From the NCBI GenBank assembly GCA_030263385.1, contig SZOX01000011.1, positions 1 to 64,000 on the forward strand: 64,000 bases of DNA, given 5' to 3'. A program made the position numbers and the translations under genes. Positions 56,335 to 64,000 of this stretch are shown one piece after another. The DNA comes from Zeimonas sp003577305. GTDB taxonomy: Bacteria; Pseudomonadota; Gammaproteobacteria; Burkholderiales; Burkholderiaceae_E. A model generated the notes under the pieces. That model made no database searches. It was not told the origin of the DNA and saw only the letters and a program-made list of their open reading frames with translations. How positions within the stretch are numbered: position 1 is the stretch's first letter; every line of letters begins with the position of its first letter.

Positions 56335-57249
56335 CTAGCCTGGAAACACCCCGGTGGAGAGGTAGCGGTCGCCGCGGTCGCAGACGATGAACACGATCGT
56401 CGCGTTCTCGACCTCGCGGGCCAGGCGCAGCGCGATGCAGCATGCACCGGCCGCCGAGATTCCGCAGAAGATGCCTTCCTCGACCGCCAGGCGGCGCGCC
56501 ATCTCCTCGGCGTCGGCCTGCGACACCGACTCGACCCGATCGACCCGTGCGTGCCGGTAGATCTTCGGCATGTAGGCCTCGGGCCACTTGCGGATGCCCG
56601 GAATCGACGAACCCTCGGTCGGCTCCGCACCGACGATGCACACCGCCGGATTGCGCTCCTTCAGGTAGCGCGACACGCCGGTGATCGTGCCGGTGGTGCC
56701 CATCGCCGAGACGAAGTGGGTCACCTGGCCTTTCGTGTCGTTCCAGATCTCGGGGCCGGTGGTCTCGTAGTGCGCCGCCCAGTTGTCGTCGTTCGAGAAC
56801 TGGTCGAGCACCCGGCCGCGGCCCTCGCGCTGCATCTGGTCGGCGAGATCGCGCGCGCCTTCCATGCCCTGCTCGCGACTCACCAGCAGGAGTTCGGCAC
56901 CGTACGCCTTCATCGACTGGCGCCGCTCGAGCGACAGGTTCTCGGGCATGATCAGCACCATCCGGTAGCCGCGCAGCGCGGCGGCCATCGCCAGTCCGAT
57001 GCCGGTGTTGCCCGAAGTCGCCTCGATCAGCGTGTCGCCCGGCCGGATCTCGCCCCGCGCCTCGGCGCGCGCGATCATCGCCAGCGCGGGGCGGTCCTTG
57101 ACCGAACCCGCCGGGTTGTTGCCCTCGAGCTTGCCGAGCACCAGGTTGCCCCGGGCCTGGCCGTCGGCGCCCGGAAGGCGCTGCAGCTTCACCAGCGGCG
57201 TGCCGCCGATGGTCTGTTCGATCGTGGGATAGCTTGGCCTTTCGCTCAT
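56335..57249 (-). CDS. cysM: Cysteine synthase B (O-acetylserine sulfhydrylase)
   Basis: A 304-residue PLP enzyme. The PLP-lysine is in GKLEGNNPAGSVKDRPALAMI (Lys about 49), with the substrate loop EATSGNTGIGLAMAAALRGY and the phosphate-binding GTTGTITGVSRYL. EGNNPAGSVKDRP and SNDDNW are CysM-type. It makes cysteine from O-acetylserine with sulfide or thiosulfate. It lies 15 nt downstream of the oxyR-type regulator on the same strand. Confidence 0.95.
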   Translation of the reverse strand: MSERPSYPTIEQTIGGTPLVKLQRLPGADGQARGNLVLGKLEGNNPAGSVKDRPALAMIARAEARGEIRPGDTLIEATSGNTGIGLAMAAALRGYRMVLIMPENLSLERRQSMKAYGAELLLVSREQGMEGARDLADQMQREGRGRVLDQFSNDDNWAAHYETTGPEIWNDTKGQVTHFVSAMGTTGTITGVSRYLKERNPAVCIVGAEPTEGSSIPGIRKWPEAYMPKIYRHARVDRVESVSQADAEEMARRLAVEEGIFCGISAAGACCIALRLAREVENATIVFIVCDRGDRYLSTGVFPG

Positions 57250-57264
57250 GATTGGCTCGCGAAT

Positions 57265-58209
57265 TCAGTGGAACACCGCAGGCTCGTGCGGCAACCGCGT
57301 GACGCCGGGCAGGCCGGCGTCGAGAATCGCGCGCCGCACCGCCTCGATCGCCGCCATCCGGCCGAAGCTCTTGCGCCAGACCAGCGACACCCGCCGGTGC
57401 GGCGGCGGCGCCACGAACGGAATGTAGCGCAGCAGGTCGTCTTCGCGCGACTGCGCGCAGGCGGTCCAGGGCAATACGGTGATGCCGACTCCCGAGGCCA
57501 CCATGTGCCGGATCGTCTCCAGCGAGGAGCCCTCGAAGGTCTTCTGGATGCCGGCGCTCGACTGCGAGTAGCGCGACAATTCGGGGCACACCTCGAGCAC
57601 CTGGTCGCGAAAGCAGTGCCCGGTGCCGAGCAGCAGCATCGTCTGCTCCTTCAGCTCGGTCGAGCGGATCGCCTTGCGCCGCGCCCACCGGTGGTGTCTC
57701 GGCACCGCGACCACGAAGGGTTCGTCGTAGACGCCCTGCGTCGCCAGGCCGTGGTCGGGGAACGGGTCGGCGAGGATCGCGAGGTCGACGTCGCCCTGGC
57801 GCAGCAGCTCGAGCAGCCGCACGGTGAAGTTCTCCTGCAGCAGCAGCGGCATCTGCGGCGCGTCCTCGATCATCCGCGGCACCAGTCGCGGCAGCAGGTA
57901 CGGGCCGATCGTGTAGATGACGCCGACGCGCAGCGGCCCCACAAGCGGATCCTTGCCCTGGGCCGCGATCTCGCGGATCGCGTTGCTCTGCTCGAGCACG
58001 TGCTGGGCCTGTTCGACGATCTGCGCCCCCACGGGCGTGATCGCGACCTCGCTGCCACCGCGCTCGAACAACTGCACGCCCAGCTCGCCCTCGAGCTTGC
58101 GGATCGCGACCGACAGCGTCGGCTGGCTGACGAAGCACGCCTCGGCCGCCCGTCCGAAGTGGCGCTCGCGCGCCACGGCGACGATGTACTTGAGTTCGGT
58201 GAGCGTCAT
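57265..58209 (-). CDS. oxyR: Hydrogen peroxide-sensing LysR regulator OxyR
   Basis: A 314-residue LysR-type activator. The N-terminal helix-turn-helix is MTLTELKYIVAVARERHFGRAAEACFVSQPTLSVAIRKLEGELG. The redox pair is present at Cys199 and Cys208 in LGTGHCFRDQVLEVCPE, the same numbering and 9-residue spacing as E. coli OxyR. This makes it a peroxide sensor rather than CysB despite the cysM neighbour. It would activate catalase and peroxidase genes when oxidised. In related bacteria oxyR borders recG; here dgoK lies between. Confidence 0.92.
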   Translation of the reverse strand: MTLTELKYIVAVARERHFGRAAEACFVSQPTLSVAIRKLEGELGVQLFERGGSEVAITPVGAQIVEQAQHVLEQSNAIREIAAQGKDPLVGPLRVGVIYTIGPYLLPRLVPRMIEDAPQMPLLLQENFTVRLLELLRQGDVDLAILADPFPDHGLATQGVYDEPFVVAVPRHHRWARRKAIRSTELKEQTMLLLGTGHCFRDQVLEVCPELSRYSQSSAGIQKTFEGSSLETIRHMVASGVGITVLPWTACAQSREDDLLRYIPFVAPPPHRRVSLVWRKSFGRMAAIEAVRRAILDAGLPGVTRLPHEPAVFH

Positions 58210-58270
58210 GGGCTTGCAGCGATGATACCAAGCGGGCCCGCGTTCACAGCCCCTGAGGCATACTGCGGTC

Positions 58271-59239
58271 ATGCCGCGAACACCCCCCGCACGTGCAGCC
58301 GCCGCGCCTCGCCACGCCCCGGCGTCACTGATCGGTCTCGACTGGGGATCGAGCGCGCTGCGTGCCTGGCTGATCGGCACCGGCGGCATCGTCGCTCGCC
58401 GCGAGTCGGCCGCGGGCGTGAGCGCCGTCTCCGGCGGGCGCTTTCGCGAGGCGCTCGAGACGCTGTGCGGCGACTGGCTCGCCAGCACGCCGGCGCTGCC
58501 GGTGATTGCCTGCGGCATGGTCGGCAGCCGCGAAGGATGGCGCGAAGCCGCCCGGGTGCGCACCCCGGTAACGCTGCAGGCACTCGCGCAGCACCTCTCG
58601 TCCTTCGACGACCTGCTCGGTCGCCCGTTCCGGATCGTGCCCGGACTGGTGGCGCGCGGCCAGATCGATTCGCCCGACCTGATGCGCGGCGGCGAGACCC
58701 AGGTGTTCGGCGCGCTGCAGGGCCGCGAGGGGTTGTTCGTGCTGCCGGGCAGGCATTGCCGATGGGTCGAGGTGCGCGACCGCCAGATCGTCGCGTTCCG
58801 CACCTACATGACGGGCGAGCTCTATGCGCTGCTCGGCCGGCACTCGACGCTGGCGAGCCACTGCGGCGATCCCGACGAGTCGCCGGAGCACCAGACGCAG
58901 GCGCTGCGCGCATTCGACGAAGGCGTCGACCACGCCGGTGCGCGGCCCGGCTCGCTCACCCACCTGCTGTTCACCGCGCGCACCGAGGCGTTGCTCGGCG
59001 GCCTCGATGCGCACCAGCTTCCCGCCTACCTCTCGGGGCTGCTGATCGGCGCCGAGATCCGCGACGCCTCCGACTGGTCGCCGCACGACCTGGTGGCGAC
59101 CGTGGTGGCGCGCAGCGAACTGAGCGCCCGCTACGCCAGGGCGATGCACCGGCTCGGTTTGCGCGGCCGGGTGGCCGACGGCGACTCGGCCGCCACCGGC
59201 CTGGCTGCGATCGCCCGCGCGGCGGCGCTGGCTCCCTGA
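58271..59239 (+). CDS. dgoK: 2-dehydro-3-deoxygalactonokinase
   Basis: A 322-residue kinase of the DgoK family: an actin-fold ATPase with N-terminal LIGLDWGSSALRAWLI and MVGSREGW, MRGGETQVFGAL and LPGRHCRWVEVRDRQIVAFRTYMTGELYALL. It phosphorylates 2-keto-3-deoxygalactonate in galactonate breakdown. No aldolase (dgoA), dehydratase or transporter gene is in view, so the pathway context is missing. It stands alone on the plus strand between oxyR and recG. Confidence 0.88.
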   Translation: MPRTPPARAAAAPRHAPASLIGLDWGSSALRAWLIGTGGIVARRESAAGVSAVSGGRFREALETLCGDWLASTPALPVIACGMVGSREGWREAARVRTPVTLQALAQHLSSFDDLLGRPFRIVPGLVARGQIDSPDLMRGGETQVFGALQGREGLFVLPGRHCRWVEVRDRQIVAFRTYMTGELYALLGRHSTLASHCGDPDESPEHQTQALRAFDEGVDHAGARPGSLTHLLFTARTEALLGGLDAHQLPAYLSGLLIGAEIRDASDWSPHDLVATVVARSELSARYARAMHRLGLRGRVADGDSAATGLAAIARAAALAP

Positions 59240-59264
59240 GGCGGCCGGGGCGCCCGCGGTCTCC

Positions 59265-61328
59265 TCAGGCGCGCAGGAATTCCTCCCTCCCGCCGAACCA
59301 GCGCTGCAGGTGTTCGTCGACCGACGCCGGGTCGTCGCGCAGCAGCCGTGCAGCCACTTCGCGCGCCGCTGCGAGCAGGTCGCTGTCGCGCTCGAGGTCG
59401 GCAAAGCGCAGCAACGCCTCGCCCGACTGGCGCGCCCCGAGGAATTCGCCCGGACCGCGCAGGATCAGGTCGCGCCGCGCGATCTCGAAGCCATCGCTGG
59501 TCTCGTACATCGTCTTCAGCCGATCGCGCGCCGCGGCCGACAGTGGCGCCCGGTACATCAGCACGCAGACGCTCTCGCCGGCGCCGCGGCCGACGCGACC
59601 GCGCAACTGGTGCAGTTGCGCCAGGCCGAAGCGCTCGGCGTGCTCGATGACCATCAGGGTCGCGTTGGGCACGTCGACGCCGACCTCGATCACGGTCGTC
59701 GCGACCAGCACCTGCAGCGCGCCGGCGGCGAACTGCGCCATCACCGCATGCTTGTCCGCCGCGGGCAGCCGGCCGTGCACCAGGCCGACGCGCAGCGGCG
59801 CCAGCTCGCGCTCCAGCGCAGCGTGGGTGTCGATCGCGGTCTGCAGGTCGAGCGCCTCGCTCTCCTCGATCAGCGGACACACCCAGTAGGCCTGGCGGCC
59901 GGCGGCCGCGGCGGCGCGCACGCGGGCCATGACCTCGGCGCGGCGCGCGTCCGAAACCAGCTTCGTGAGCACCGGCTTGCGGCCCGGCGGCAGCTCGTCG
60001 ATCACCGAGACGTCGAGGTCGGCGTAGTACGACATCGCGAGCGTACGCGGAATCGGCGTCGCGCTCATCATCAGCTGGTGCGGCAGCGTCGCCGGGCCGG
60101 CTTCGAGCCGGGTGCGCAGCGCGAGCCGCTGCGCCACGCCGAAGCGATGCTGCTCGTCGACGATCGCAAGCCCGAGCCGCGCGAACGCGACGCTGTCCTC
60201 GATCAGCGCGTGCGTGCCGATCAGCAGTTGGGCCTCGCCGGAAGCGGCGCGCGCACGCGCCGCCTTCTTCCCCGCTTCCTTCAGCGATCCCGACAGCCAG
60301 GCCACGCGCACACCGATGCGCTCCAGCCACGGGCCGACCTTGCGCAGGTGCTGTTCGGCGAGGATCTCGGTGGGGGCCATGATCGCCGCCTGCCAGCCGC
60401 TGCCGATCGCCTGCGCCGCGGCGAGCGCGGCGATCACCGTCTTGCCGCTGCCGACGTCGCCCTGCAGCAGCCGGTTCATCGGCTGCGCCGCCGCGAGTTC
60501 GCCGGAGACCTCCAGCCAGACCCGCTGCTGCGCGCCGGTGAGCCGAAACGGCAGCGCATCGAGCAGGCGTCGCGCGAGCGCGTCGTCGGCCAGCTGCGGC
60601 GCGCGCTGCGCCGCCCGCGCCGCGCGCGCGCGCTGCAGCGACAGTTGCTGGGCGAGCAGCTCGTCGAAGATCACGCGCCGCCAGGCCGGCGTCGAGCGCT
60701 CGTGCAGCGCGCTGGCCGGCGTCTCCGGCGCAGGCTGGTGGATCGCGCGCAACGCGTGGGCCGACGAAGGCAGGCCGAGCGCGACCAGCACATCGGCCGG
60801 CACGGTTTCGCGCCACTGCAGGGCACGCAGCGCGCGCAGGATCGCGGCACGCAGCCTTGCCTGCCCGAGGCCGGACACCGTCGGATAGACCGGGGTGAGC
60901 GCCTGCGGCAGCGGCTCGCTCTCGTCGACCACCCGGTAGCGCGGATGCACCATCTCGAGCCCGAACAGGCCTCCGCGCACTTCACCGAGCGCGCGCACGC
61001 GGTTGCCGGCCGCGAACTGGCGCAGCTGCGAGCCGTAGAAGTGCAGGAAGCGCAGCGTGATCGACCCGGTGTCGTCGCGCAGTTCGACGGCCAGTGCGCG
61101 CCGCGGACGCGCGACGATCTCCTGGCGCGCGACGACGCCCTGCACCTGGGCGACCTCGCCGGGCCGAAGCGACGCGATCGGCGCGATGCGCGTTTCGTCT
61201 TCGTAGCGGATCGGCAGGTGCAGGACGAGGTCCTGCTCGCGCCTGATGCCCAGCCGCGCGAACAGTGCCGCCGCGGGCGCGCCCGCGCCGGTCGCGGGCG
61301 CCGCGGCCCCGCTAGCCTGGCGCGCCAC
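59265..61328 (-). CDS. recG: ATP-dependent DNA helicase RecG
   Basis: A 687-residue superfamily 2 helicase that reverses stalled forks. An N-terminal wedge OB domain (about 60-150) is followed by Walker A LLQGDVGSGKTVIAALAAA, DEQH in LAIVDEQHRFGVAQR, the motif MSATPIPRTLAM, and C-terminal VEVGVDVPNATLMVIEHAERFGLAQLHQLRGRVGRG. The length matches E. coli (693). It is last in a four-gene minus-strand run with the ridA, paaI-like and TM2 genes. Confidence 0.96.
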   Translation of the reverse strand: MARQASGAAAPATGAGAPAAALFARLGIRREQDLVLHLPIRYEDETRIAPIASLRPGEVAQVQGVVARQEIVARPRRALAVELRDDTGSITLRFLHFYGSQLRQFAAGNRVRALGEVRGGLFGLEMVHPRYRVVDESEPLPQALTPVYPTVSGLGQARLRAAILRALRALQWRETVPADVLVALGLPSSAHALRAIHQPAPETPASALHERSTPAWRRVIFDELLAQQLSLQRARAARAAQRAPQLADDALARRLLDALPFRLTGAQQRVWLEVSGELAAAQPMNRLLQGDVGSGKTVIAALAAAQAIGSGWQAAIMAPTEILAEQHLRKVGPWLERIGVRVAWLSGSLKEAGKKAARARAASGEAQLLIGTHALIEDSVAFARLGLAIVDEQHRFGVAQRLALRTRLEAGPATLPHQLMMSATPIPRTLAMSYYADLDVSVIDELPPGRKPVLTKLVSDARRAEVMARVRAAAAAGRQAYWVCPLIEESEALDLQTAIDTHAALERELAPLRVGLVHGRLPAADKHAVMAQFAAGALQVLVATTVIEVGVDVPNATLMVIEHAERFGLAQLHQLRGRVGRGAGESVCVLMYRAPLSAAARDRLKTMYETSDGFEIARRDLILRGPGEFLGARQSGEALLRFADLERDSDLLAAAREVAARLLRDDPASVDEHLQRWFGGREEFLRA

Positions 61329-61355
61329 CGCAGACGGTCCGCTTCGGCACCGCCC

Positions 61356-61748
61356 TCAATCGAGGACCACGACCGCCTCGGCCTCGAACAGCGCGCCGCG
61401 CGGCAGGCTGGCGACGCCGACGGTCGAGCGCGCCGGGTAGGGCTGCTCGAAGTGGCGCTGCATGATCTGGTTGATCGCCGGGAAGTGCCCGAGATCGGTG
61501 AGGAACAGCGTGAGCTTCACGCAGTGCGCGAGCGAACCGCCGGCGGCCTCGACCACCGCCCTCATGTTGCGGAACACCTGCTCGGCCTGCGCCTCGATCC
61601 CGCCCTCGACCATCTGGCCGCTTGCGGGTTCGAGCGCGATCTGCCCCGACAGGTAGACGGTGTTGCCGGCGCGCACCGCCTGCGAATAGGGCCCGATCGC
61701 GGCCGGCGCCCCTGGCGTGGAAACGATGGAACGGTTCGTCGTCGTCAT
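61356..61748 (-). CDS. ridA: RidA family reactive enamine/imine deaminase
   Basis: A 130-residue YjgF/RidA protein: GAPAAIGPYSQAVRAGNTVYLSGQIALEP, QVFRNMRAVVEAAG, and the catalytic Arg region YPARSTVGVASLPRGALFEAEAVVVL. It hydrolyses 2-aminoacrylate-type intermediates released by PLP enzymes. It lies between recG (27 nt) and a thioesterase (32 nt). Confidence 0.93.
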   Translation of the reverse strand: MTTTNRSIVSTPGAPAAIGPYSQAVRAGNTVYLSGQIALEPASGQMVEGGIEAQAEQVFRNMRAVVEAAGGSLAHCVKLTLFLTDLGHFPAINQIMQRHFEQPYPARSTVGVASLPRGALFEAEAVVVLD

Positions 61749-61780
61749 GGTCGTTCTCGTGGCGTGGTGGCGAAATCGGC

Positions 61781-62356
61781 TCAGGCGGTGCCCGGGGGCA
61801 ACGGGAAGATCAGGCAGGTGGTGGAGGCCCACGCGTACATGCGGCCGGCCACGTCGACCAGACGCCCCTGGGCGACGCCGATCTGGCGCGAGACGTTGAC
61901 CACGTGCGCTTCGGCGCGCACCGGACCGGTCTTGTCGGTGAGTGCGCGCACGTAGTTCACTTTCAGTTCGAGCGTGGTGTAGCCGAAGCCGCGCTCGAGC
62001 ATCGTGTGCACCGCGCAGCCCACCGCCGAATCGAGCAGCGTCGCGATGTACCCGCCGTGCACCGTCCCGATCGGGTTGTAGTAATCGGGTTTCGGCGTTC
62101 CCTGGAAGACCATGCGGCCACGCTCGGCTTCCACCGGCACGAAGTCGAGCGCCTGGAAGATCGGCGCCGACGGCAGTTCGCCGCGTCCGATGCGTTCGAG
62201 AAACTGCAGCCCCGACGTGCGCGCGAGTTCTGCGGCCGGAATCTTGCCCGCAGGGGCCATCAGCAGCCGCACCTCGCGCTCGCGGGCCAGCCAAAGTTCG
62301 AGCCTGGCCTCGACGTCGGCCGCATCGACGGGTCGTTCGGCACTCATGGGCGGCAT
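61781..62356 (-). CDS. PaaI family hotdog thioesterase
   Basis: A 191-residue hotdog-fold protein. The catalytic region YYNPIGTVHGGYIATLLDSAVGCAVHTML has the PaaI-type HGG and Asp, followed by TLELKVNYVRALTDKTGPVRAEAHVVNVSRQIGVAQGRLVD. An N-terminal extension of about 60 residues precedes the fold. The start may be the ATG at 62356 or at 62347; neither has a clear ribosome-binding site. The probable activity is acyl-CoA hydrolysis, with substrate unknown. Confidence 0.87.
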   Translation of the reverse strand: MPPMSAERPVDAADVEARLELWLAREREVRLLMAPAGKIPAAELARTSGLQFLERIGRGELPSAPIFQALDFVPVEAERGRMVFQGTPKPDYYNPIGTVHGGYIATLLDSAVGCAVHTMLERGFGYTTLELKVNYVRALTDKTGPVRAEAHVVNVSRQIGVAQGRLVDVAGRMYAWASTTCLIFPLPPGTA

Positions 62357-62369
62357 CGTATCAAGTCGC

Positions 62370-62792
62370 TCACCGCCCCGGCATCGTCACGAACAGCGTC
62401 TCGAGTGCGATCGCCAGCACCGACATCATCAGCGTGGCGCCGACGATCAGCGAAGCCATCGCGACCAGCACCGCGAGCCAGCCGCTGGCCGAGCGCCGCC
62501 CCGATCCCGGATTGCGCTTCGCGTCCCACTTCGCGTCGGGCGTGAGGCAGATCACGATCGCTTCGAGCATCGCCGCCAGCGCGACCGCCGCGGCGAAGAA
62601 GAAGCCGGGATGCCGGTACCACGGGTCGGCGCGCAGCGCGATCGCCATCGCCGGCAGCGACAGCAGCGGATACACCCACCACCAGCGCGCGCCCAGATAG
62701 AGGCGGTGCGCTCCGAGCGAGCCCGCGAACAGGGCGAGCGCGCCGGCGACGGTCTTGGAGCGGTGCGCCGGGGCGCGAGCGACCTCGGTCAT
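62370..62792 (-). CDS. TM2 domain-containing membrane protein
   Basis: A 140-residue protein with the TM2 pattern KTVAGALALFAGSLGAHRLYLGARWWWVYPLL (glycine-rich helix, GAHR/FYLG turn, second helix). Two further hydrophobic segments follow (about 65-85 and 108-135). The function of TM2 proteins in bacteria is unknown. It ends 13 nt before the thioesterase start and heads the recG run, divergent from uvrA. Confidence 0.82.
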   Translation of the reverse strand: MTEVARAPAHRSKTVAGALALFAGSLGAHRLYLGARWWWVYPLLSLPAMAIALRADPWYRHPGFFFAAAVALAAMLEAIVICLTPDAKWDAKRNPGSGRRSASGWLAVLVAMASLIVGATLMMSVLAIALETLFVTMPGR

Positions 62793-62891
62793 CGACAGGG
62801 TTCCGGAGGCGGGCCAGCCGCCATTGTCCGATATCCGGCGGCGATGCTGATAGACTCGATCCGCCTTCTTCGCGCACTGCCCGACCGACCC

Positions 62892-64000
62892 ATGTTCCCC
62901 CGCGATGTGCCCGGCACCGACGAGGCGCCGGGCAGGCCGCTGCAATCGGTGCTGCGGCGCGCGATCCGCATCCGCGGCGCACGCCAGAACAACCTGAAGA
63001 ACGTCGACCTCGACATCCCGACCGGCGAACTGGTGGTGGTGACCGGGGTCTCGGGCTCGGGGAAGTCCTCGCTCGTCTTCGACACGCTGTACGCCGAGGG
63101 GCAGCGCCGCTACGTCGAGACCTTCTCGGCCTACGCGCGGCAGTTCCTCGACCGGATGGACAAGCCGCAGGTCGACCGCATCGAGGGCGTGCCCCCGGCC
63201 ATCGCGATCGACCAGACCAATCCGGTGCGCACCTCGCGCTCCACGGTCGGCACGATGACCGAGCTGAACGACCACCTGAAGCTGCTGTTCGCCCGCGCAG
63301 CCACGCTGCACTGCAGGCGCTGCGCGCGCCCGGTGCGGCGCGATACGGTGGCGAGCGTACGCGCGGCGATCGCCGCGCGCTCGCGGGCCGCCGGCGATCC
63401 GCGCCTGGTGGTCAGCTTCCCGATTCCGGTTCCGGCGAACTTCACCGAAGAAGAGATCCGCGCCCACCTGCTCGCGCAGGGCTACACGCGCGTGCAGGCG
63501 ATCGACAGCAGCGCCGCCGGCCGGGTGCTGCACGTCGTCCAGGACCGTCTTCGCCACGACGCGGTCGAGGCGTCGCGGATCTCCGACGCGGTCGAGGCCG
63601 CACTCGGGCGCGGTCACGGCCGCATGTCGGTGCACCTGCTCGACGACGACGGCAACGAGGCGGATCGCTGGCGCTTCAGCAGCGGCCTGCACTGCGCCGA
63701 CTGCGACATCGCCTACGCGGACCCGCTGCCGAGCCTGTTCTCGTTCAACTCGCCGCTCGGCGCCTGCGAGACCTGCCGTGGCTTCGGCCGCGTGATCGGC
63801 ATCGACCTCGGGCTGGTGATTCCCGACGAAGCCCGAACGCTGGCCGAGGGCGCGGTCAAGCCCTGGCAGACCGAGAGCTTCCGCGAGTGCCAGCGCGACC
63901 TCGCGAAATACGCGGCGAAGGCCGGCGTGCCGATGGACCTGCCCTGGCGCGCGCTCTCCGACGCGCAGCGACGCTGGGTGATCGAAGGCGGCGACGACTG
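62892..64000 (+). CDS. uvrA: UvrA-type excinuclease ABC subunit A, truncated by window end
   Basis: The first 369 residues of a UvrA family ATPase. It has RGARQNNLKNVDLDIPTGELVVVTGVSGSGKSSLVFDTLYAEGQRRYVETFSAYARQFLDRM with Walker A GVSGSGKSS (about 53-61), then IEGVPPAIAIDQTNPVRTSRSTVGTMTELNDHLKLLFARAA and two CxxC zinc-binding pairs (CRRCARP; CADC...CETC). The TNPVRTSRSTVGTMTEL wording differs from canonical UvrA (QKSTSHNPRSTVGT). It resembles the long UvrA paralogues of burkholderias and pseudomonads. The length cannot be judged, as the gene continues beyond 64000. Confidence 0.88.
   Translation, partial: MFPRDVPGTDEAPGRPLQSVLRRAIRIRGARQNNLKNVDLDIPTGELVVVTGVSGSGKSSLVFDTLYAEGQRRYVETFSAYARQFLDRMDKPQVDRIEGVPPAIAIDQTNPVRTSRSTVGTMTELNDHLKLLFARAATLHCRRCARPVRRDTVASVRAAIAARSRAAGDPRLVVSFPIPVPANFTEEEIRAHLLAQGYTRVQAIDSSAAGRVLHVVQDRLRHDAVEASRISDAVEAALGRGHGRMSVHLLDDDGNEADRWRFSSGLHCADCDIAYADPLPSLFSFNSPLGACETCRGFGRVIGIDLGLVIPDEARTLAEGAVKPWQTESFRECQRDLAKYAAKAGVPMDLPWRALSDAQRRWVIEGGDD

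Noticed and set aside
62824..62856. Possible uvrA promoter or LexA box in the uvrA/TM2 gap
   Set aside because: TTGTCC and TAGACT are 21 nt apart, too far for a normal promoter. No CTGT-N8-ACAG motif is present.

Overview
The window is GC-rich, almost fully coding chromosomal DNA from a bacterium that most resembles a betaproteobacterium of the Burkholderiales. That placement is an inference from gene order: hrpA/argA/yggX; carA-carB-greA next to rlmE-ftsH-folP-glmM with yhbY divergent; dnaX-ybaB-recR with the SRP RNA upstream; trxA-rho-rpmE2; rpsP-rimM-trmD-rplS; etfBA with an acyl-CoA dehydrogenase; and oxyR close to recG. No plasmid, phage or CRISPR module is visible. Many long antisense ORFs are artefacts of the GC bias.

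Region by region. 0-8 kb: the tail of a transposase, a P1B-type metal ATPase, a fused indolepyruvate ferredoxin oxidoreductase, a CinA-type protein and an EI24/CysZ-type membrane protein. 8-16 kb: RNA helicase HrpA divergent from N-acetylglutamate synthase, YggX, a phospholipid-methyltransferase-like enzyme, RpiA, a collapsed GGDEF/EAL pseudogene and a tRNA-Pro/Arg/His cluster. 16-27 kb: cell wall, folate, protein quality control, rRNA methylation and carbamoyl-phosphate synthesis (glmM, folP, ftsH, rlmE, yhbY, greA, carB, carA). 27.5-28.9 kb: a small accessory patch with a broken ABC-transporter substrate-binding gene and a Phd/VapC toxin-antitoxin pair. 28.8-33.5 kb: a CaiB-family CoA-transferase, recR, ybaB, dnaX and the small SRP RNA. 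This block is interrupted by an element with 85-nt inverted repeats. 33.5-43.9 kb: trxA, rho, rpmE2, a GT39 membrane glycosyltransferase, a MATE exporter, oligoribonuclease, an M48 protease, pterin dehydratase, RsgA, a CobD/CbiB-like protein and a Nudix hydrolase. 44-50.8 kb: the rpsP-rimM-trmD-rplS operon and a fatty-acid oxidation set (acyl-CoA dehydrogenase, ETF, crotonase-like protein). 51-56.3 kb: MoxR, DUF58, transglutaminase-like TgpA and lytic transglycosylase MltB. 56.3-64 kb: cysM, oxyR, an orphan dgoK, recG with three small upstream genes, and the start of a uvrA-type gene cut by the window end.

Most of the content is housekeeping. The points that merit a second look are: the large inverted-repeat element inside dnaX-ybaB-recR; a likely CTG start for rimM; a palindromic -10 box serving both hrpA and argA with almost no leader; an MltB C-terminus that runs antisense through a decayed EamA transporter; a P1B-4-type ATPase that carries an N-terminal metal-binding domain; and several gene remnants at 15.5, 27.6 and 56.2 kb. 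I found no convincing wholly new multi-gene system.
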